From positions 4,340,001-4,404,000 of the forward strand of contig OZ255627.1 of the NCBI GenBank assembly GCA_965276765.1: a stretch of 64,000 nt of DNA. The letters are read 5' to 3'. The notes below the pieces were generated by a model, which ran no database searches, was not told the DNA's origin, and saw nothing but the letters and a program-made list of their open reading frames with translations. The position numbers and the translations under genes are program-made. The stretch comes from G965276765 sp965276765. GTDB taxonomy: Bacteria; Actinomycetota; Acidimicrobiia; Acidimicrobiales; Palsa-688. This document shows, one piece after another, positions 8,649 to 17,440 of the stretch; within the stretch, counting starts at the first letter, position 1, and each line of letters starts with the position of its first letter.

Positions 8649-9293
8649 ATGCAGGTCCTCACCGCAGAGCAGCTCAGGGTCATCGGCGCCCTGATCGAGA
8701 AGGAAGCGACGACGCCGGAGCAGTACCCGTTGACGCTCAACTCGCTCGTGCTGGGCTGCAACCAGGCCTCGAACCGCAACCCGGTCGTCGACTACTCGCC
8801 CGGCGAGGTGAGCACGGTCGTCGGCGAGCTGCGGGCCATCGGCCTGGCGCGCGTCGTGCACAGCCCGGGCCAACGGGCCGACAAGTACCGCCAGGTGATG
8901 CATGAGGCATGGGGGCTGACCCACGCCGAGCTCGCCGTCATCGCCGTGCTCGCCCTGCGGGGCCCGCAAACGGTCAACGAGCTGCAAACCCGCACCGAGC
9001 GCTACGGGGACCTCTCGGAGATGGGCGGTGTCGACGGCGTGCTGCACCGGCTGCGCAACCGCTACGACGAGCCCTACGTCGTTCGCCTCGAGCGCCAGCC
9101 CGGGCAACGGGAGGAACGCTGGGCTCATCTCCTCGCCGGCGAGGTGATCACCGTCCCCGACCAGGTGCCGGCGTCCCCGCGCGGCGGATCGGGAGAGCGG
9201 ATCGCTGCCATCGAGACCGAGCTCACATCCCTGCGCGCCGAGGTGGCCGGCCTGGCCGCCGCCGTGGCCGAGGTGCGCCAGCTCCTCGAATAG
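8649..9293 (+). CDS. YceH family protein (DUF480)
   Basis: A 214-residue protein with the typical YceH opening LTAEQLRVIGALIEKEATTPEQYPLTLNSLVLGCNQASNRNPV and length (E. coli YceH is about 215 residues). It consists of two winged-helix units and ends in a coiled-coil-prone stretch (IAAIETELTSLRAEVAGLAA). The family is conserved but its job is not firmly known; DNA or protein binding is inferred from the fold. The ATG at 8649 is chosen; another in-frame ATG lies four codons upstream. It is divergent from acnA with about 126 bp between starts and precedes aspS. Confidence 0.85.
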   Translation: MQVLTAEQLRVIGALIEKEATTPEQYPLTLNSLVLGCNQASNRNPVVDYSPGEVSTVVGELRAIGLARVVHSPGQRADKYRQVMHEAWGLTHAELAVIAVLALRGPQTVNELQTRTERYGDLSEMGGVDGVLHRLRNRYDEPYVVRLERQPGQREERWAHLLAGEVITVPDQVPASPRGGSGERIAAIETELTSLRAEVAGLAAAVAEVRQLLE

Positions 9294-9336
9294 GCACACG
9301 AGCGCCCGAGCGAGCCTTAGTAACCTGCACGCCGTC

Positions 9337-11151
9337 ATGGCCGATCCCCGCCCCCTCGCCGTCAACCGCTATCGAGACCACCGCGGCGGCGACCTTCGCG
9401 GCGCCGACGTGGGCACCACCGTCCGCCTGGCCGGGTGGCTGGCGGCCAAGCGCGACCACGGGGGCCTGCTCTTCGTCGACCTGCGCGACGCCGGGGGCAC
9501 CGAGCCCGCCGGCACGGTCCAGCTCGTCAGCCACCCGGGATCGCCAGGCTTCGAGACCCTGGAGCGGCTCCGGCTCGAGAGCGTGGTGAGCGTGACCGGC
9601 GATGTTGTCGCCCGTGGGCCCGAGACCGTCAACGCCAAGATCGGTACGGGAGAGGTCGAGGTCGCCGTGACCGAGGTGGAGGTCCTGTCGTCGGCCGACG
9701 TGCTGCCCTTTCCCGTCGAGCGCGATACCGAGGTCGGCGAGGACGCCCGCCTCCGTTACCGCTATCTCGATATGCGGCGCGGCCCTCTGTCCGAACGCCT
9801 GGCCCGTCGCGCCGGGCTCGCCAACATCGTGCGCACCCATCTCGGCGGCCGGGGCTTTCTCGACATCCAGACGCCGATCCTCACGGCCTCCTCGCCCGAA
9901 GGGGCAAGGGATTTTCTGGTGCCGAGCAGCCTCTACCCGGGAGAATTTTACGCCCTCCCCCAGGCGCCGCAACAGTTCAAGCAGCTGCTGATGGTCGGCG
10001 GCATCGACCGCTATTTCCAGATCGCCCCATGCTTTCGCGACGAGGCATCACGCGCCGATCGCAGCCCGGGCGAGTTCTACCAGATCGACCTCGAGATGGC
10101 GTTCGCCACCCAAGAGGACGTCTTCGTCGAGGTCGAGGCCCTCATGGCCGCCATCGTCGAAGGGCTCACGACCAAGTCGCTCACGGTCCCGTTCCCCCGT
10201 ATCACGTGGGCCGATGCGATCGACCGGTTCGGCTCGGACAAACCCGACCTCCGCTTCGGCCTCGAGATCGGCGAGCTCACCGCAACCCTGGGTGGGGGAA
10301 CCGAGCTGCCGATGTTCGCCGACGCCCCAGGGAACGGCCATGTGATCAGGGCGCTACGGGCCCCCGAGGCCGCCGGCCGCCCCCGCAAATGGTTCGACAC
10401 CTTTGCCGACACGGCCAGGAAGGCCAATACGACCGGCGCCTGGCTGCAACTCGATGCGGCCGGGACGAAGGGCTCACTCTCCAAGCGGCTGAACGAGGAA
10501 GAGATGGGGAAAGTCGCCGCCTCCGTGGACGCTCAGGAAGGCGATGCGGTCCTCATCGTCGTCGGTCCACGGGAGAAGGCCGCCGCCGTCCTCGGCGATC
10601 AACGCAAGACCATCGGACGCGAGCTCGGCCTGGCCGACCCCGACCGGTTGGCGTTCTGCTGGGTCGTCGACTTTCCCATGTTCGAAAGGGATGAGACAAC
10701 AGGGGCGTGGGATTTCGCCCACAATCCGTTCTCGATGCCCCAGGGCGGCCTCGAGGCCTTGCAGTCGAAGGACCCAGGCGAGGTGCTCGCCTACCAGTAC
10801 GACGTGGTCTGCAACGGCATCGAGCTGTCGTCAGGCGCCGTCCGCAACCATTTGCCCGAGGTGATGGAAGCAGCGTTCGCCGTCGCCGGCTATGGCCCCG
10901 AGCGCATCCGCTCGTCGTTCGGCGCCCTCTGGAACGCCTTCCACTACGGCCCACCGCCCCACGCCGGTATCGCCCCAGGTTTCGACAGGATCCTCATGGT
11001 CCTCGAGGACCAGGCCAACATCCGTGAGGTGATCGCCTTCCCCCTCAACCAGAGCGCGCGGGACCTCTTGATGGGGGCGCCGGCGCCGGTCACCGACGAC
11101 CAACTCAGCGACGTGCACCTCTGCGTCGTGCCGCCGCCCCCTCCCGCCTGA
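9337..11151 (+). CDS. aspS: Aspartyl-tRNA synthetase
   Basis: A 604-residue class II synthetase charging tRNA-Asp in the cytoplasm. Order of parts: N-terminal OB-fold anticodon-binding domain (VRLAGWLAAKRDHGGLLFVDLRD), motif 1 region, motif 2 FRDEASRADRSPGEFYQIDLEM, the bacterial GAD insertion, and motif 3 GIAPGFDRILMVL. The motif-2 stretch GEFYQIDLEMAFATQEDVF and the later FAHNPFSMPQGGLEALQ read like the alphaproteobacterial form of the enzyme rather than the form I would expect in Actinobacteria (see findings). Whether it also charges tRNA-Asn depends on gatCAB and asnS elsewhere. The next gene starts 3 bases after its stop. Confidence 0.96.
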   Translation: MADPRPLAVNRYRDHRGGDLRGADVGTTVRLAGWLAAKRDHGGLLFVDLRDAGGTEPAGTVQLVSHPGSPGFETLERLRLESVVSVTGDVVARGPETVNAKIGTGEVEVAVTEVEVLSSADVLPFPVERDTEVGEDARLRYRYLDMRRGPLSERLARRAGLANIVRTHLGGRGFLDIQTPILTASSPEGARDFLVPSSLYPGEFYALPQAPQQFKQLLMVGGIDRYFQIAPCFRDEASRADRSPGEFYQIDLEMAFATQEDVFVEVEALMAAIVEGLTTKSLTVPFPRITWADAIDRFGSDKPDLRFGLEIGELTATLGGGTELPMFADAPGNGHVIRALRAPEAAGRPRKWFDTFADTARKANTTGAWLQLDAAGTKGSLSKRLNEEEMGKVAASVDAQEGDAVLIVVGPREKAAAVLGDQRKTIGRELGLADPDRLAFCWVVDFPMFERDETTGAWDFAHNPFSMPQGGLEALQSKDPGEVLAYQYDVVCNGIELSSGAVRNHLPEVMEAAFAVAGYGPERIRSSFGALWNAFHYGPPPHAGIAPGFDRILMVLEDQANIREVIAFPLNQSARDLLMGAPAPVTDDQLSDVHLCVVPPPPPA

Positions 11152-11154
11152 GCG

Positions 11155-11544
11155 ATGGCTCACGGGACCGGGGGGCCGGAGGCGGGGGGGCGACCTACCG
11201 ACCGATTGGTTGGCTTTGCGCTCGGCCTACCCGAGGCCTGGGAGGACGACCCGTGGGGGGAACGGGTCGTCAAGGTGGGCAAGAAGGTCTTCGTGGTCTC
11301 CGGATCCCATGACGCTCGGCCACGGGTCACGGTGAAGCTCCCGGACTCCCATCCGGCCGCCCTGGCCGCACGGGGCACGGCGCCCGCCGGCTACGGCCTG
11401 GGTCGGGCGGGATGGGTGGTCATCCATCTCGACGTCGAGGGGGGTCCTCCACTCGACGAGATCGAAGAGTGGATCGACGAGAGCTACCGAGCCGTCGCAC
11501 CGAAGCGCCTGGTGCGCGTCCTCGACGCCCGAACCGGCCCCTGA
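11155..11544 (+). CDS. MmcQ/YjbR family protein
   Basis: A 129-residue protein with the YjbR-like fold signature: LGLPEAWEDDPWGERVVKVGKKVFVVSG near the N-terminus, VTVKLPD in the middle and the AGWVVIHLD and DEIEEWIDESYRAVAPKRLV segments at the end. Family members resemble the DNA-binding double-wing fold of YjbR, but no reaction is known. It begins three bases after the aspS stop, so the two are probably co-transcribed. Confidence 0.85.
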   Translation: MAHGTGGPEAGGRPTDRLVGFALGLPEAWEDDPWGERVVKVGKKVFVVSGSHDARPRVTVKLPDSHPAALAARGTAPAGYGLGRAGWVVIHLDVEGGPPLDEIEEWIDESYRAVAPKRLVRVLDARTGP

Positions 11545-11687
11545 TCTCGCCGTCACCCACATCCGGCCGTTGGCGGTCACAGCCTCGCAGTACCGTCGGA
11601 GTTGGGTCCCCCGGTAACGCTCGGGGTTTCGGGACCACCCCCCGTGTGACCGGCCCTCCATGGGCCGGCACGACGAGGAGGCCGGAC

Positions 11688-12584
11688 ATGCCCGTACCCA
11701 ACCGCACACCCGCACCGCCCGCCCTGGCCGAGCTCGTTGACGAGCTCGACCGTGTGCAGCCCTCTGACATGCCGGCGACGGCGTTCATGGCCCGCCACCG
11801 AGGCGCCCGCTGGGAGGTGATCGCGAGCCGCCCGACCGACGAGCTGTTCTGCTGGCAGGCCCCCGACGCCTGCGATGCCCTAGCCGTCGTCGCCGCCGGC
11901 CAATCCCTGCGCGCCGCGGCGCTCGACGAGGGGGCATCCCAGACCTCTGCCCCGGTGTCGACCGTCGGTGCGTCGCCCGGAGCGTCGGCCCCTGCCCTGC
12001 GGCTCGCCGTCGCCGTCGACCGCTCCGGTCGAAGCGCGTCGCGGCTGACCCTCGACGGGATCAGCACCGAGGAGGCTCCGGAGGGAGGACGGATGCTCGA
12101 CACCCTCCTGCGCTGCCTGGGCCGGCCGACGCCACCCGCTGCAGATCCTCCGTCGCGCCTGCTCGCCATACTCTGGCTGAGCGCGATCATCGAAGCAGCC
12201 GGACGAGCGACGGCTGCGCTGACGTGGCCGCAGACCCTGCGGCTGCATCCGGCCAGTCGGCTGCTCGTTGCGTCCGGCCAACACGTGGCCCGACCCGAGC
12301 TCGACACCATCGTTGAGCTGGCCGCAAGAACCTGGACCTGGGAGGTACTACGCCTCGCCGGCGCCAGGCGTGGATCGCTCGAAGCGCTGTGCCCCGCCGA
12401 GCTCGCCGCCTGGATGGACGAGGGCATGTACTCCCGCTGGGTGCTCGGGGCCCTGCCCGATCCCGACGCCCTGCTCGGCTCCGCGCTCCGCGCCCTCAGG
12501 CCGGCCGCCAAGACACGCCTTCGCGACCACATAGGGCAGGACGCGGCCCGAAGTGATATGCCGCTTCGGGCCCGAGCCTCGTAA
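11688..12584 (+). CDS. Conserved hypothetical protein
   Basis: A 298-residue protein from the ATG at MPVPNRTPAPPALAELV, which has cgaggagg upstream; the frame stays open for 92 more codons but without good composition. No catalytic motif is recognised. Visible features are a mixed alpha/beta N-terminal half, a middle part rich in Ala and Pro, and a mostly helical C-terminal half (LLAILWLSAIIEAAGRATAALTWPQ region) with many Leu, Trp and Arg but no clear membrane segment. It follows the YjbR-like gene after a 143-bp gap and is convergent with the lysine-rich protein. I do not assign a function. Confidence 0.7.
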   Translation: MPVPNRTPAPPALAELVDELDRVQPSDMPATAFMARHRGARWEVIASRPTDELFCWQAPDACDALAVVAAGQSLRAAALDEGASQTSAPVSTVGASPGASAPALRLAVAVDRSGRSASRLTLDGISTEEAPEGGRMLDTLLRCLGRPTPPAADPPSRLLAILWLSAIIEAAGRATAALTWPQTLRLHPASRLLVASGQHVARPELDTIVELAARTWTWEVLRLAGARRGSLEALCPAELAAWMDEGMYSRWVLGALPDPDALLGSALRALRPAAKTRLRDHIGQDAARSDMPLRARAS

Positions 12585-12646
12585 GGGGCCCGCGAAGAAA
12601 CAGCCCTGCGCGGCCGTAGGGGCTCGTAATCCCTTGGGCCAGGAAG

Positions 12647-13105
12647 TCAGGTCGTGGACCGGCGAATGCCGGCGGCACGCAGGACGCGAGCCGGCACTCC
12701 CGCTTCCCGCCAGGCCGGGTAGGTCAGATGCTTGCGGGTGCTATAGCCGGGCAGAGCACCGATAAACGCCGCCTCCAGCTCGGCGACATCGTCGTCACCC
12801 TGAAGGGACAGATGATCGAGCTCGGACTGCAGGTCGATCCGCCGTTGCAGCAGGTGCACCCGATCGAGGGCAGTGGCCTTGGCCAGCGCCGCTTCGGTCT
12901 CGGCGAACTGGCGTTGGACGCTCTCCGCCGTGCGCTTTCGACCCGGTCGCGCTCTTTGAGCGTCGACGGCCTCCAGATATCGGCGCACGGCCCGACCCTC
13001 GTCCCGACCAACTGCGAGAGCGGCCTTGTGGCGATCGGTCATGGACTTCTTGGTAGCCACCGCTTTTTTGGCAACGGCTTTCTTGGTAACAGCTTTTCTG
13101 GGCAC
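12647..13105 (-). CDS. Conserved actinobacterial protein with lysine-rich N-terminus
   Basis: A 152-residue protein from GTG. The first 20 residues are a run of Lys, Ala and Val (PRKAVTKKAVAKK type), like the basic tails of histone-like actinobacterial proteins. The rest (DRHKAALAVGRDEGRAVRRYLEAV, then a predicted coiled coil over AETEAALAKATALDRVHLLQRRIDLQSELDHL, and LTYPAWREAGVPARVLRAAGI at the end) matches a conserved actinobacterial family of unknown function. Binding to nucleic acid is suggested only by the charged tail. It is divergent from the LLM oxidoreductase, with 64 bp between starts. Confidence 0.75.
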   Translation of the reverse strand: MPRKAVTKKAVAKKAVATKKSMTDRHKAALAVGRDEGRAVRRYLEAVDAQRARPGRKRTAESVQRQFAETEAALAKATALDRVHLLQRRIDLQSELDHLSLQGDDDVAELEAAFIGALPGYSTRKHLTYPAWREAGVPARVLRAAGIRRSTT

Positions 13106-13169
13106 AGTTCCGTGATTATAACCGACTCTCCAGCCATCTGGTGTGCAATCGTCGGCGTACAATCAACGC

Positions 13170-14003
13170 GTGCGATTCGCCTTCAAGACCTCCCCGCAGA
13201 ACACGACTTGGCAGGACATGCTCGCAGTGTGGAAAGCCGCCGACGACATCGACCTGTTCGAGTCGGGTTGGACCTTCGATCACTTCTATCCGATCTTCTC
13301 GGATTCGACCGGTCCCTGCCTCGAGGGCTGGATCACGCTCACGGCATTGGCCCAAGCGACCCGCCGGCTACGTCTCGGTACCCTCGTCACCGGCATCCAC
13401 TACCGCCATCCCGCGCTGTTGGCCAATATGGCGACAACCCTCGATATCGTCTCCGGCGGTCGCCTCGAGATCGGGATCGGTGCCGGGTGGAACGAGGAAG
13501 AGTCCGGTGCCTATGGCATCCCGCTCGGCTCCGCAAAGGACCGCAGTGATCGCTTCGAGGAGGCCTGCGAGATCCTCATCGGTCTTCTGACCGATGAGAC
13601 CACCACGTTCAAGGGAACGCACTATGAGCTGATCAACGCCCGCTGCAATCCGAAGGGCATTCAGCGCCCACACCCACCCATCTGCATCGGGGGGAGCGGG
13701 GAGAAGCGGACGTTGCGCACGGCGGCGCGCTTCGCCCAGCACTGGAATTTCGTGGGCGGGACAGTGGAGGAGTTTGTCCACAAACGCAACGTTCTGCACC
13801 AGCACTGCGCGGACGTCGGCCGCGATCCAGGTGAGATCCTGCTCTCTTCCCATGTCCGTTTCGGTGCCGACAGCAGCGACACCGCCGCCGTCGCCGCCAC
13901 TTTCGCGGAGGCCGGGGCCGACCTGGCCATCGTGGTCCTGCCCACGCCCTACTCCCCCGCCGTTCTCGAGCCTCTGGCCGACGCCCTTGGACAGCTCGCC
14001 TAG
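13170..14003 (+). CDS. LLM-class F420-dependent oxidoreductase
   Basis: A 277-residue luciferase-like monooxygenase-fold protein starting at GTG (VRFAFKTSPQ). The TIM barrel shows the family landmarks: GWTFDHFYP after strand 2, TRRLRLGTLVTGIHYRHPALLANMATTLDIVSGGRLEIGIGAGWNEEE, and the late IGGSGEKRTLRTAARFAQHWN that borders the flavin site. Such proteins use F420 (common in Actinobacteria) or FMN; F420 is inferred from family and taxon. The substrate is unknown. No partner genes suggest a pathway: upstream is the divergent lysine-rich protein and downstream the convergent nfuA. Confidence 0.88.
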   Translation: MRFAFKTSPQNTTWQDMLAVWKAADDIDLFESGWTFDHFYPIFSDSTGPCLEGWITLTALAQATRRLRLGTLVTGIHYRHPALLANMATTLDIVSGGRLEIGIGAGWNEEESGAYGIPLGSAKDRSDRFEEACEILIGLLTDETTTFKGTHYELINARCNPKGIQRPHPPICIGGSGEKRTLRTAARFAQHWNFVGGTVEEFVHKRNVLHQHCADVGRDPGEILLSSHVRFGADSSDTAAVAATFAEAGADLAIVVLPTPYSPAVLEPLADALGQLA

Positions 14004-14027
14004 CAGTCGGTCGTCGACCGCCAGGCG

Positions 14028-14675
14028 CTACTTCTTGGCCGGCTCGTAGTAAGGGTTTGTGCCGGCGGCGTGGTCGGTGACGTCAACGACGCGAAGGATC
14101 TCGGGGACGGAGTCTCGAATGGCGACCTCGATTCCCTGACTGAGCGTCACCGCTGCCATCCCACAGCCGGCACAGCCACCGCTCAGCCGCAGAAAGGCGG
14201 CATCGTCGTCAACCGCCACCAGGTCGGCCCTTCCGCCGTGGGTGGCGATGGACGGGTTGATCTGCTGGTCGAGCACCTGAATGACGCGCTGAGCCACATC
14301 ACCGCTGAGGTCGGCCGGCGGTCCCGCCATGGCCGGGGTTGGAAGCGGCGGGGTGTTGGGATTTTGGATGACCATGCCGCCCTGGAGAAGGTTCCGGCTC
14401 ATGTCGAGCACCGACCCGCGTATCTGCTCGACGCTGTCGGTGGGCACGACCACGACGAGGCCGTCGCGCTCGTCGGACCAGTCCTCATCACCGGCGTCGG
14501 CGGCGGCCTCGAAGTACATCTCGTAGGCAAAAGAGCCGTCGGTGACCCCGCTGACCCGAACCCAGAGGGCCAGGCGCTCATCGCGCCCCTCGGCGGCCTG
14601 CAGCTCGAGGACCTTGGTGAGGGCGGTGTCGGTGAGGCTAAGCACCAGCACATCGTTGGACTTGACATCGGTCAT
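14028..14675 (-). CDS. nfuA: NfuA-type iron-sulfur cluster carrier
   Basis: A 215-residue protein with two domains. Residues 1-100 form a degenerate A-type (HesB/IscA-like) domain without its usual cysteines; the C-terminal NifU-like domain carries Cys168-Ala-Gly-Cys171 in LSGGCAGCGMA, which binds a 4Fe-4S cluster at a dimer interface and passes it to target enzymes. This domain order is that of NfuA. Client enzymes may include aconitase and the radical SAM protein encoded nearby, which is inference. It is divergent from the ATP-grasp gene with about 43 bp between starts. Confidence 0.88.
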   Translation of the reverse strand: MTDVKSNDVLVLSLTDTALTKVLELQAAEGRDERLALWVRVSGVTDGSFAYEMYFEAAADAGDEDWSDERDGLVVVVPTDSVEQIRGSVLDMSRNLLQGGMVIQNPNTPPLPTPAMAGPPADLSGDVAQRVIQVLDQQINPSIATHGGRADLVAVDDDAAFLRLSGGCAGCGMAAVTLSQGIEVAIRDSVPEILRVVDVTDHAAGTNPYYEPAKK

Positions 14676-14718
14676 ATGGGTTCCTCGTCATCCTCGGCCC
14701 GCAGACCATCATAGGAGG

Positions 14719-15927
14719 GTGCCCAGGATTCTCCTGCTTCTGCCGACGAGCACCTACCGTGCCACGGACTTCGTCACCGCCGCAGCCCGGGTCGGCGCCG
14801 AGGTGGTGATCGGCTCCGAACGCCGCCAGGCCCTGGCCGGGCCCATGGGCGATCGGGCCGTTGTCGTGCCCCTGGCCCACCACGACGCCTCCGTGGATGC
14901 CATCGTCGCCCTGCACCGACGAGCTCCGCTCGATGCCGTCGTGGCCGTCGACGACCAGGGCGTCGTGATCGCCGCCAGCGCGGCCCAACGCCTCGGGCTG
15001 CGACACAATCCACCCGACGCCGTGGCGGCGACGAGGGACAAGGCGGTCATGAGGGCCCGGCTGACGGCGGGATCGGTCCCCCAGCCCGAGCATCGAACGG
15101 TCGCCCCCGGCGCCTCGATCGCCTCCGCCGCCGACGAGATCGGGTATCCGTGCGTCGTCAAACCCATCACGCGCTCCGGCAGTCAGGGCGTCATCCGCGC
15201 CGACGACCCCGCCGCGGCCGAGGCCGCCGGCCGGCGCATCCGCGCCCTGCCCGGCGACGACGGAGAAGTCCTCCTCGTCGAGCGGTTCGTGCCCGGAACC
15301 GAGGTGGCGGTCGAAGGCCTTCTGCGCAGCGGGCGGCTGGAGATGCTCGCCGTGTTCGACAAGCCGGACCCACTCGACGGACCGTTCTTCGAGGAAACCA
15401 TCTACGTCACGCCCTCCAGGCAGCCGGCGTCGGTCATCGCCAGCCTGCGATCCGTCACCGCTCAGGCCGCGACCGCGCTCGGGCTGCGTGAAGGACCGAT
15501 CCACGCCGAGCTGCGGGTCGGCGACGACGCGACCGTCGCGATCATCGAGGTGGCGGCCCGTTCGATCGGCGGCCTCTGTGCGCGGTCACTGCGGTTCGGG
15601 GCCGGGATAAGCCTCGAGGAGATCATCGTCGCGCATGCTCTCGGAGTGGCCGCGCCAGCCCCGGAGCGTGAGGCCCAGGCCTCGGGCGTCATGATGCTTC
15701 CGATACGCGCAGGAGGCACGCTCGATCGGGTGGAAGGCCAGGAGCGGGCGCTCGCCGTCGAAGGCGTCGTCGGCGTCGAGATCACCGTAACCCCGGGACG
15801 GCCGCTGGTCCCCTTGCCCGAGGGCGACCGCTATCTCGGCTTCGTCTTCGCCCGCGGCCCTTCGCCCGCCGAGGTCGAGGCGGCCCTTCGGAAGGCGGAC
15901 GCGTGCCTCGAGGTCAGGCTCAGGTAG
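14719..15927 (+). CDS. ATP-grasp domain protein, partner of the radical SAM gene
   Basis: A 402-residue protein from GTG (VPRILLLLPTSTYRATDF). An N-terminal Rossmann-like pre-ATP-grasp domain is followed by the ATP-grasp fold: YPCVVKPITRSGSQGVIRADD (phosphate-binding loop), EVLLVERFVPGTEVAVEG, and the metal-binding stretch AIIEVAARSIGG. A C-terminal domain beginning near SGVMMLPIRAGG resembles the extra domain of carnosine-synthase and L-amino-acid-ligase relatives. ATP-grasp enzymes join a carboxylate to an amine or thiol through an acyl phosphate. The only clear partner is the radical SAM gene 95 bp downstream on the same strand, so they may make or modify a small peptide-like product. The start is uncertain because GGAGG lies directly next to the GTG. 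Confidence 0.82.
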   Translation: MPRILLLLPTSTYRATDFVTAAARVGAEVVIGSERRQALAGPMGDRAVVVPLAHHDASVDAIVALHRRAPLDAVVAVDDQGVVIAASAAQRLGLRHNPPDAVAATRDKAVMRARLTAGSVPQPEHRTVAPGASIASAADEIGYPCVVKPITRSGSQGVIRADDPAAAEAAGRRIRALPGDDGEVLLVERFVPGTEVAVEGLLRSGRLEMLAVFDKPDPLDGPFFEETIYVTPSRQPASVIASLRSVTAQAATALGLREGPIHAELRVGDDATVAIIEVAARSIGGLCARSLRFGAGISLEEIIVAHALGVAAPAPEREAQASGVMMLPIRAGGTLDRVEGQERALAVEGVVGVEITVTPGRPLVPLPEGDRYLGFVFARGPSPAEVEAALRKADACLEVRLR

Positions 15928-16022
15928 CGGCGGGCGCGGTGGGTTGCCGGGCGCGGGCCCAGGGCTGAGGGCCAGACACAGAGGATCGCTGGAGTCCGCG
16001 TGGGGTGCCGTAGCCTGCCGGA

Positions 16023-17411
16023 GTGCGGATCCTTCTCGTCTCGACCTACGAGCTCGGCCATCAGCCTCTGCAGCTGGGGGCGCCCGCCGCCGCGCTTCTC
16101 GCTGCCGGCCACGAGGTCAGGTGCGCCGACCTCGCCGTGGACGTCCTCGAAGTCCCATCGGTCGATTGGGCCGATCGGGTGGCGTTCTCGGTTCCGATGC
16201 ACACAGCGATGCGCCTGGCCCTTCAGACCGCCGACGCCATTCGGGCTCGACGGCCCGAGCTCCCCGTCTGCTTCTACGGGTTGTACGCCTCGGTCAGCCG
16301 GGACCGCACGGTCCGCTCCCCCTTCGACGCCGTGATCGCCGGCGAGTACCTGCCCGGCCTGCTCGCCTGGGCCCGAGGCGGCGAGCCCGGCCCTCCGGTC
16401 CAACGGGCCCGGCACCGTTCCTACATACCCGCCCGTGGCGTGCTCCCTCCGCTGGATCGCTATACGCGGCTCGCCGTCGACGACGAGGAGCGCCTCGTCG
16501 GATCGATCGAGGCCAGCCGGGGCTGCTCGCACCGCTGCCGCCACTGCCCGGTCCCCGCCGTCTACGACGGAAGGGTGCGGGCGGTGGACGAGCAGACCGT
16601 GCTCGCCGACGTGGACGGCCTCGTAACCGCCGGCGCCCGCCACGTGACGTTCTCCGACCCCGACTTCCTCAACATGCCAGGGCATTCTCGGCGTGTCCTC
16701 ACAGCGCTGCACGACCGGCACCCGAGCCTCACGTTTGACTGCACGACCAAGGTGGAGCACATCCTGCGTCACCGCGACCTCCTCGCCACCCTGGCCGAGA
16801 GCGGATGTGCCTTCGTCGTCTCCGCCTTCGAGTCGGTAAGCGATGACGTCCTGCTCCAACTCGACAAGGGCCACACCGTCGCCGACGAGTCGGCGGCGGT
16901 CATCGCGCTTCGCGACCACGGCATCGAGGTGCGTCCGTCGTGGCTGCCGTTCACGCCGTGGACGACGATGGCGAGCCTGGTGGACCTCCTCGACTTCGTC
17001 GTCTCCCACGACCTGGTCGCCAACGTCGACCCGGTTCAGTACGCGGTGCGCCTGTTGGTACCGGAGGGTTCGCTTCTGCTCGACCAGGATGCGATGACGC
17101 GCCACATCGGTCGGTACGACTCCGAGCGCCTCGGCTGGAGCTGGTCTCATCCCGATCCCAGCGTCGACCGGTTGGCTACCGACCTGGCGGCCCTCGTCGA
17201 GGAGCGCATCGACCAACCACCGGCGGTGACCTTCGACGAGATCGACGCCATGATCAGAGCCCGGGCCAAGATGGGCGGGACTCGCCCTTCAGCGGGGACC
17301 ATCACTCGGGGTCCAGCCGGGCGGCGAGCCCACCTCACCGAGCCGTGGTTTTGTTGCAGTGAACCCACCGCGGCACAGCTCGCGCCGCTCGGCCCCCTCG
17401 CAGCGGGCTGA
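16023..17411 (+). CDS. B12-binding-type radical SAM protein with CCSEP tail
   Basis: A 462-residue protein from GTG. Residues 1-130 form a Rossmann domain of the cobalamin-binding kind (RILLVSTYELGHQPLQLGAPAAALLAAGH) but without the canonical DxHxxG. The radical SAM barrel has the cluster motif Cys168-SHR-Cys172-RH-Cys175 and DPDFLNMPGHSRRVLTAL. The C-terminus ends TEPWFCCSEPT (Cys444-Cys445) and then a short tail. This resembles the CUAEP/CCAEP-tail radical SAM (seleno)protein family, where the tail pair is Cys-Sec or Cys-Cys; here both codons are ordinary Cys codons (TGT TGC). It follows an ATP-grasp gene. The substrate is unknown. Confidence 0.85.
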   Translation: MRILLVSTYELGHQPLQLGAPAAALLAAGHEVRCADLAVDVLEVPSVDWADRVAFSVPMHTAMRLALQTADAIRARRPELPVCFYGLYASVSRDRTVRSPFDAVIAGEYLPGLLAWARGGEPGPPVQRARHRSYIPARGVLPPLDRYTRLAVDDEERLVGSIEASRGCSHRCRHCPVPAVYDGRVRAVDEQTVLADVDGLVTAGARHVTFSDPDFLNMPGHSRRVLTALHDRHPSLTFDCTTKVEHILRHRDLLATLAESGCAFVVSAFESVSDDVLLQLDKGHTVADESAAVIALRDHGIEVRPSWLPFTPWTTMASLVDLLDFVVSHDLVANVDPVQYAVRLLVPEGSLLLDQDAMTRHIGRYDSERLGWSWSHPDPSVDRLATDLAALVEERIDQPPAVTFDEIDAMIRARAKMGGTRPSAGTITRGPAGRRAHLTEPWFCCSEPTAAQLAPLGPLAAG

Positions 17412-17440
17412 TTCACGGCCGAGCCGACGAGGAGTCCGCT

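Noticed and set aside
17356..17375. Selenocysteine in the radical SAM tail
   Set aside because: The relevant codons are TGT TGC followed by AGT GAA CCC; no in-frame TGA is present before the true stop, so the protein uses Cys.
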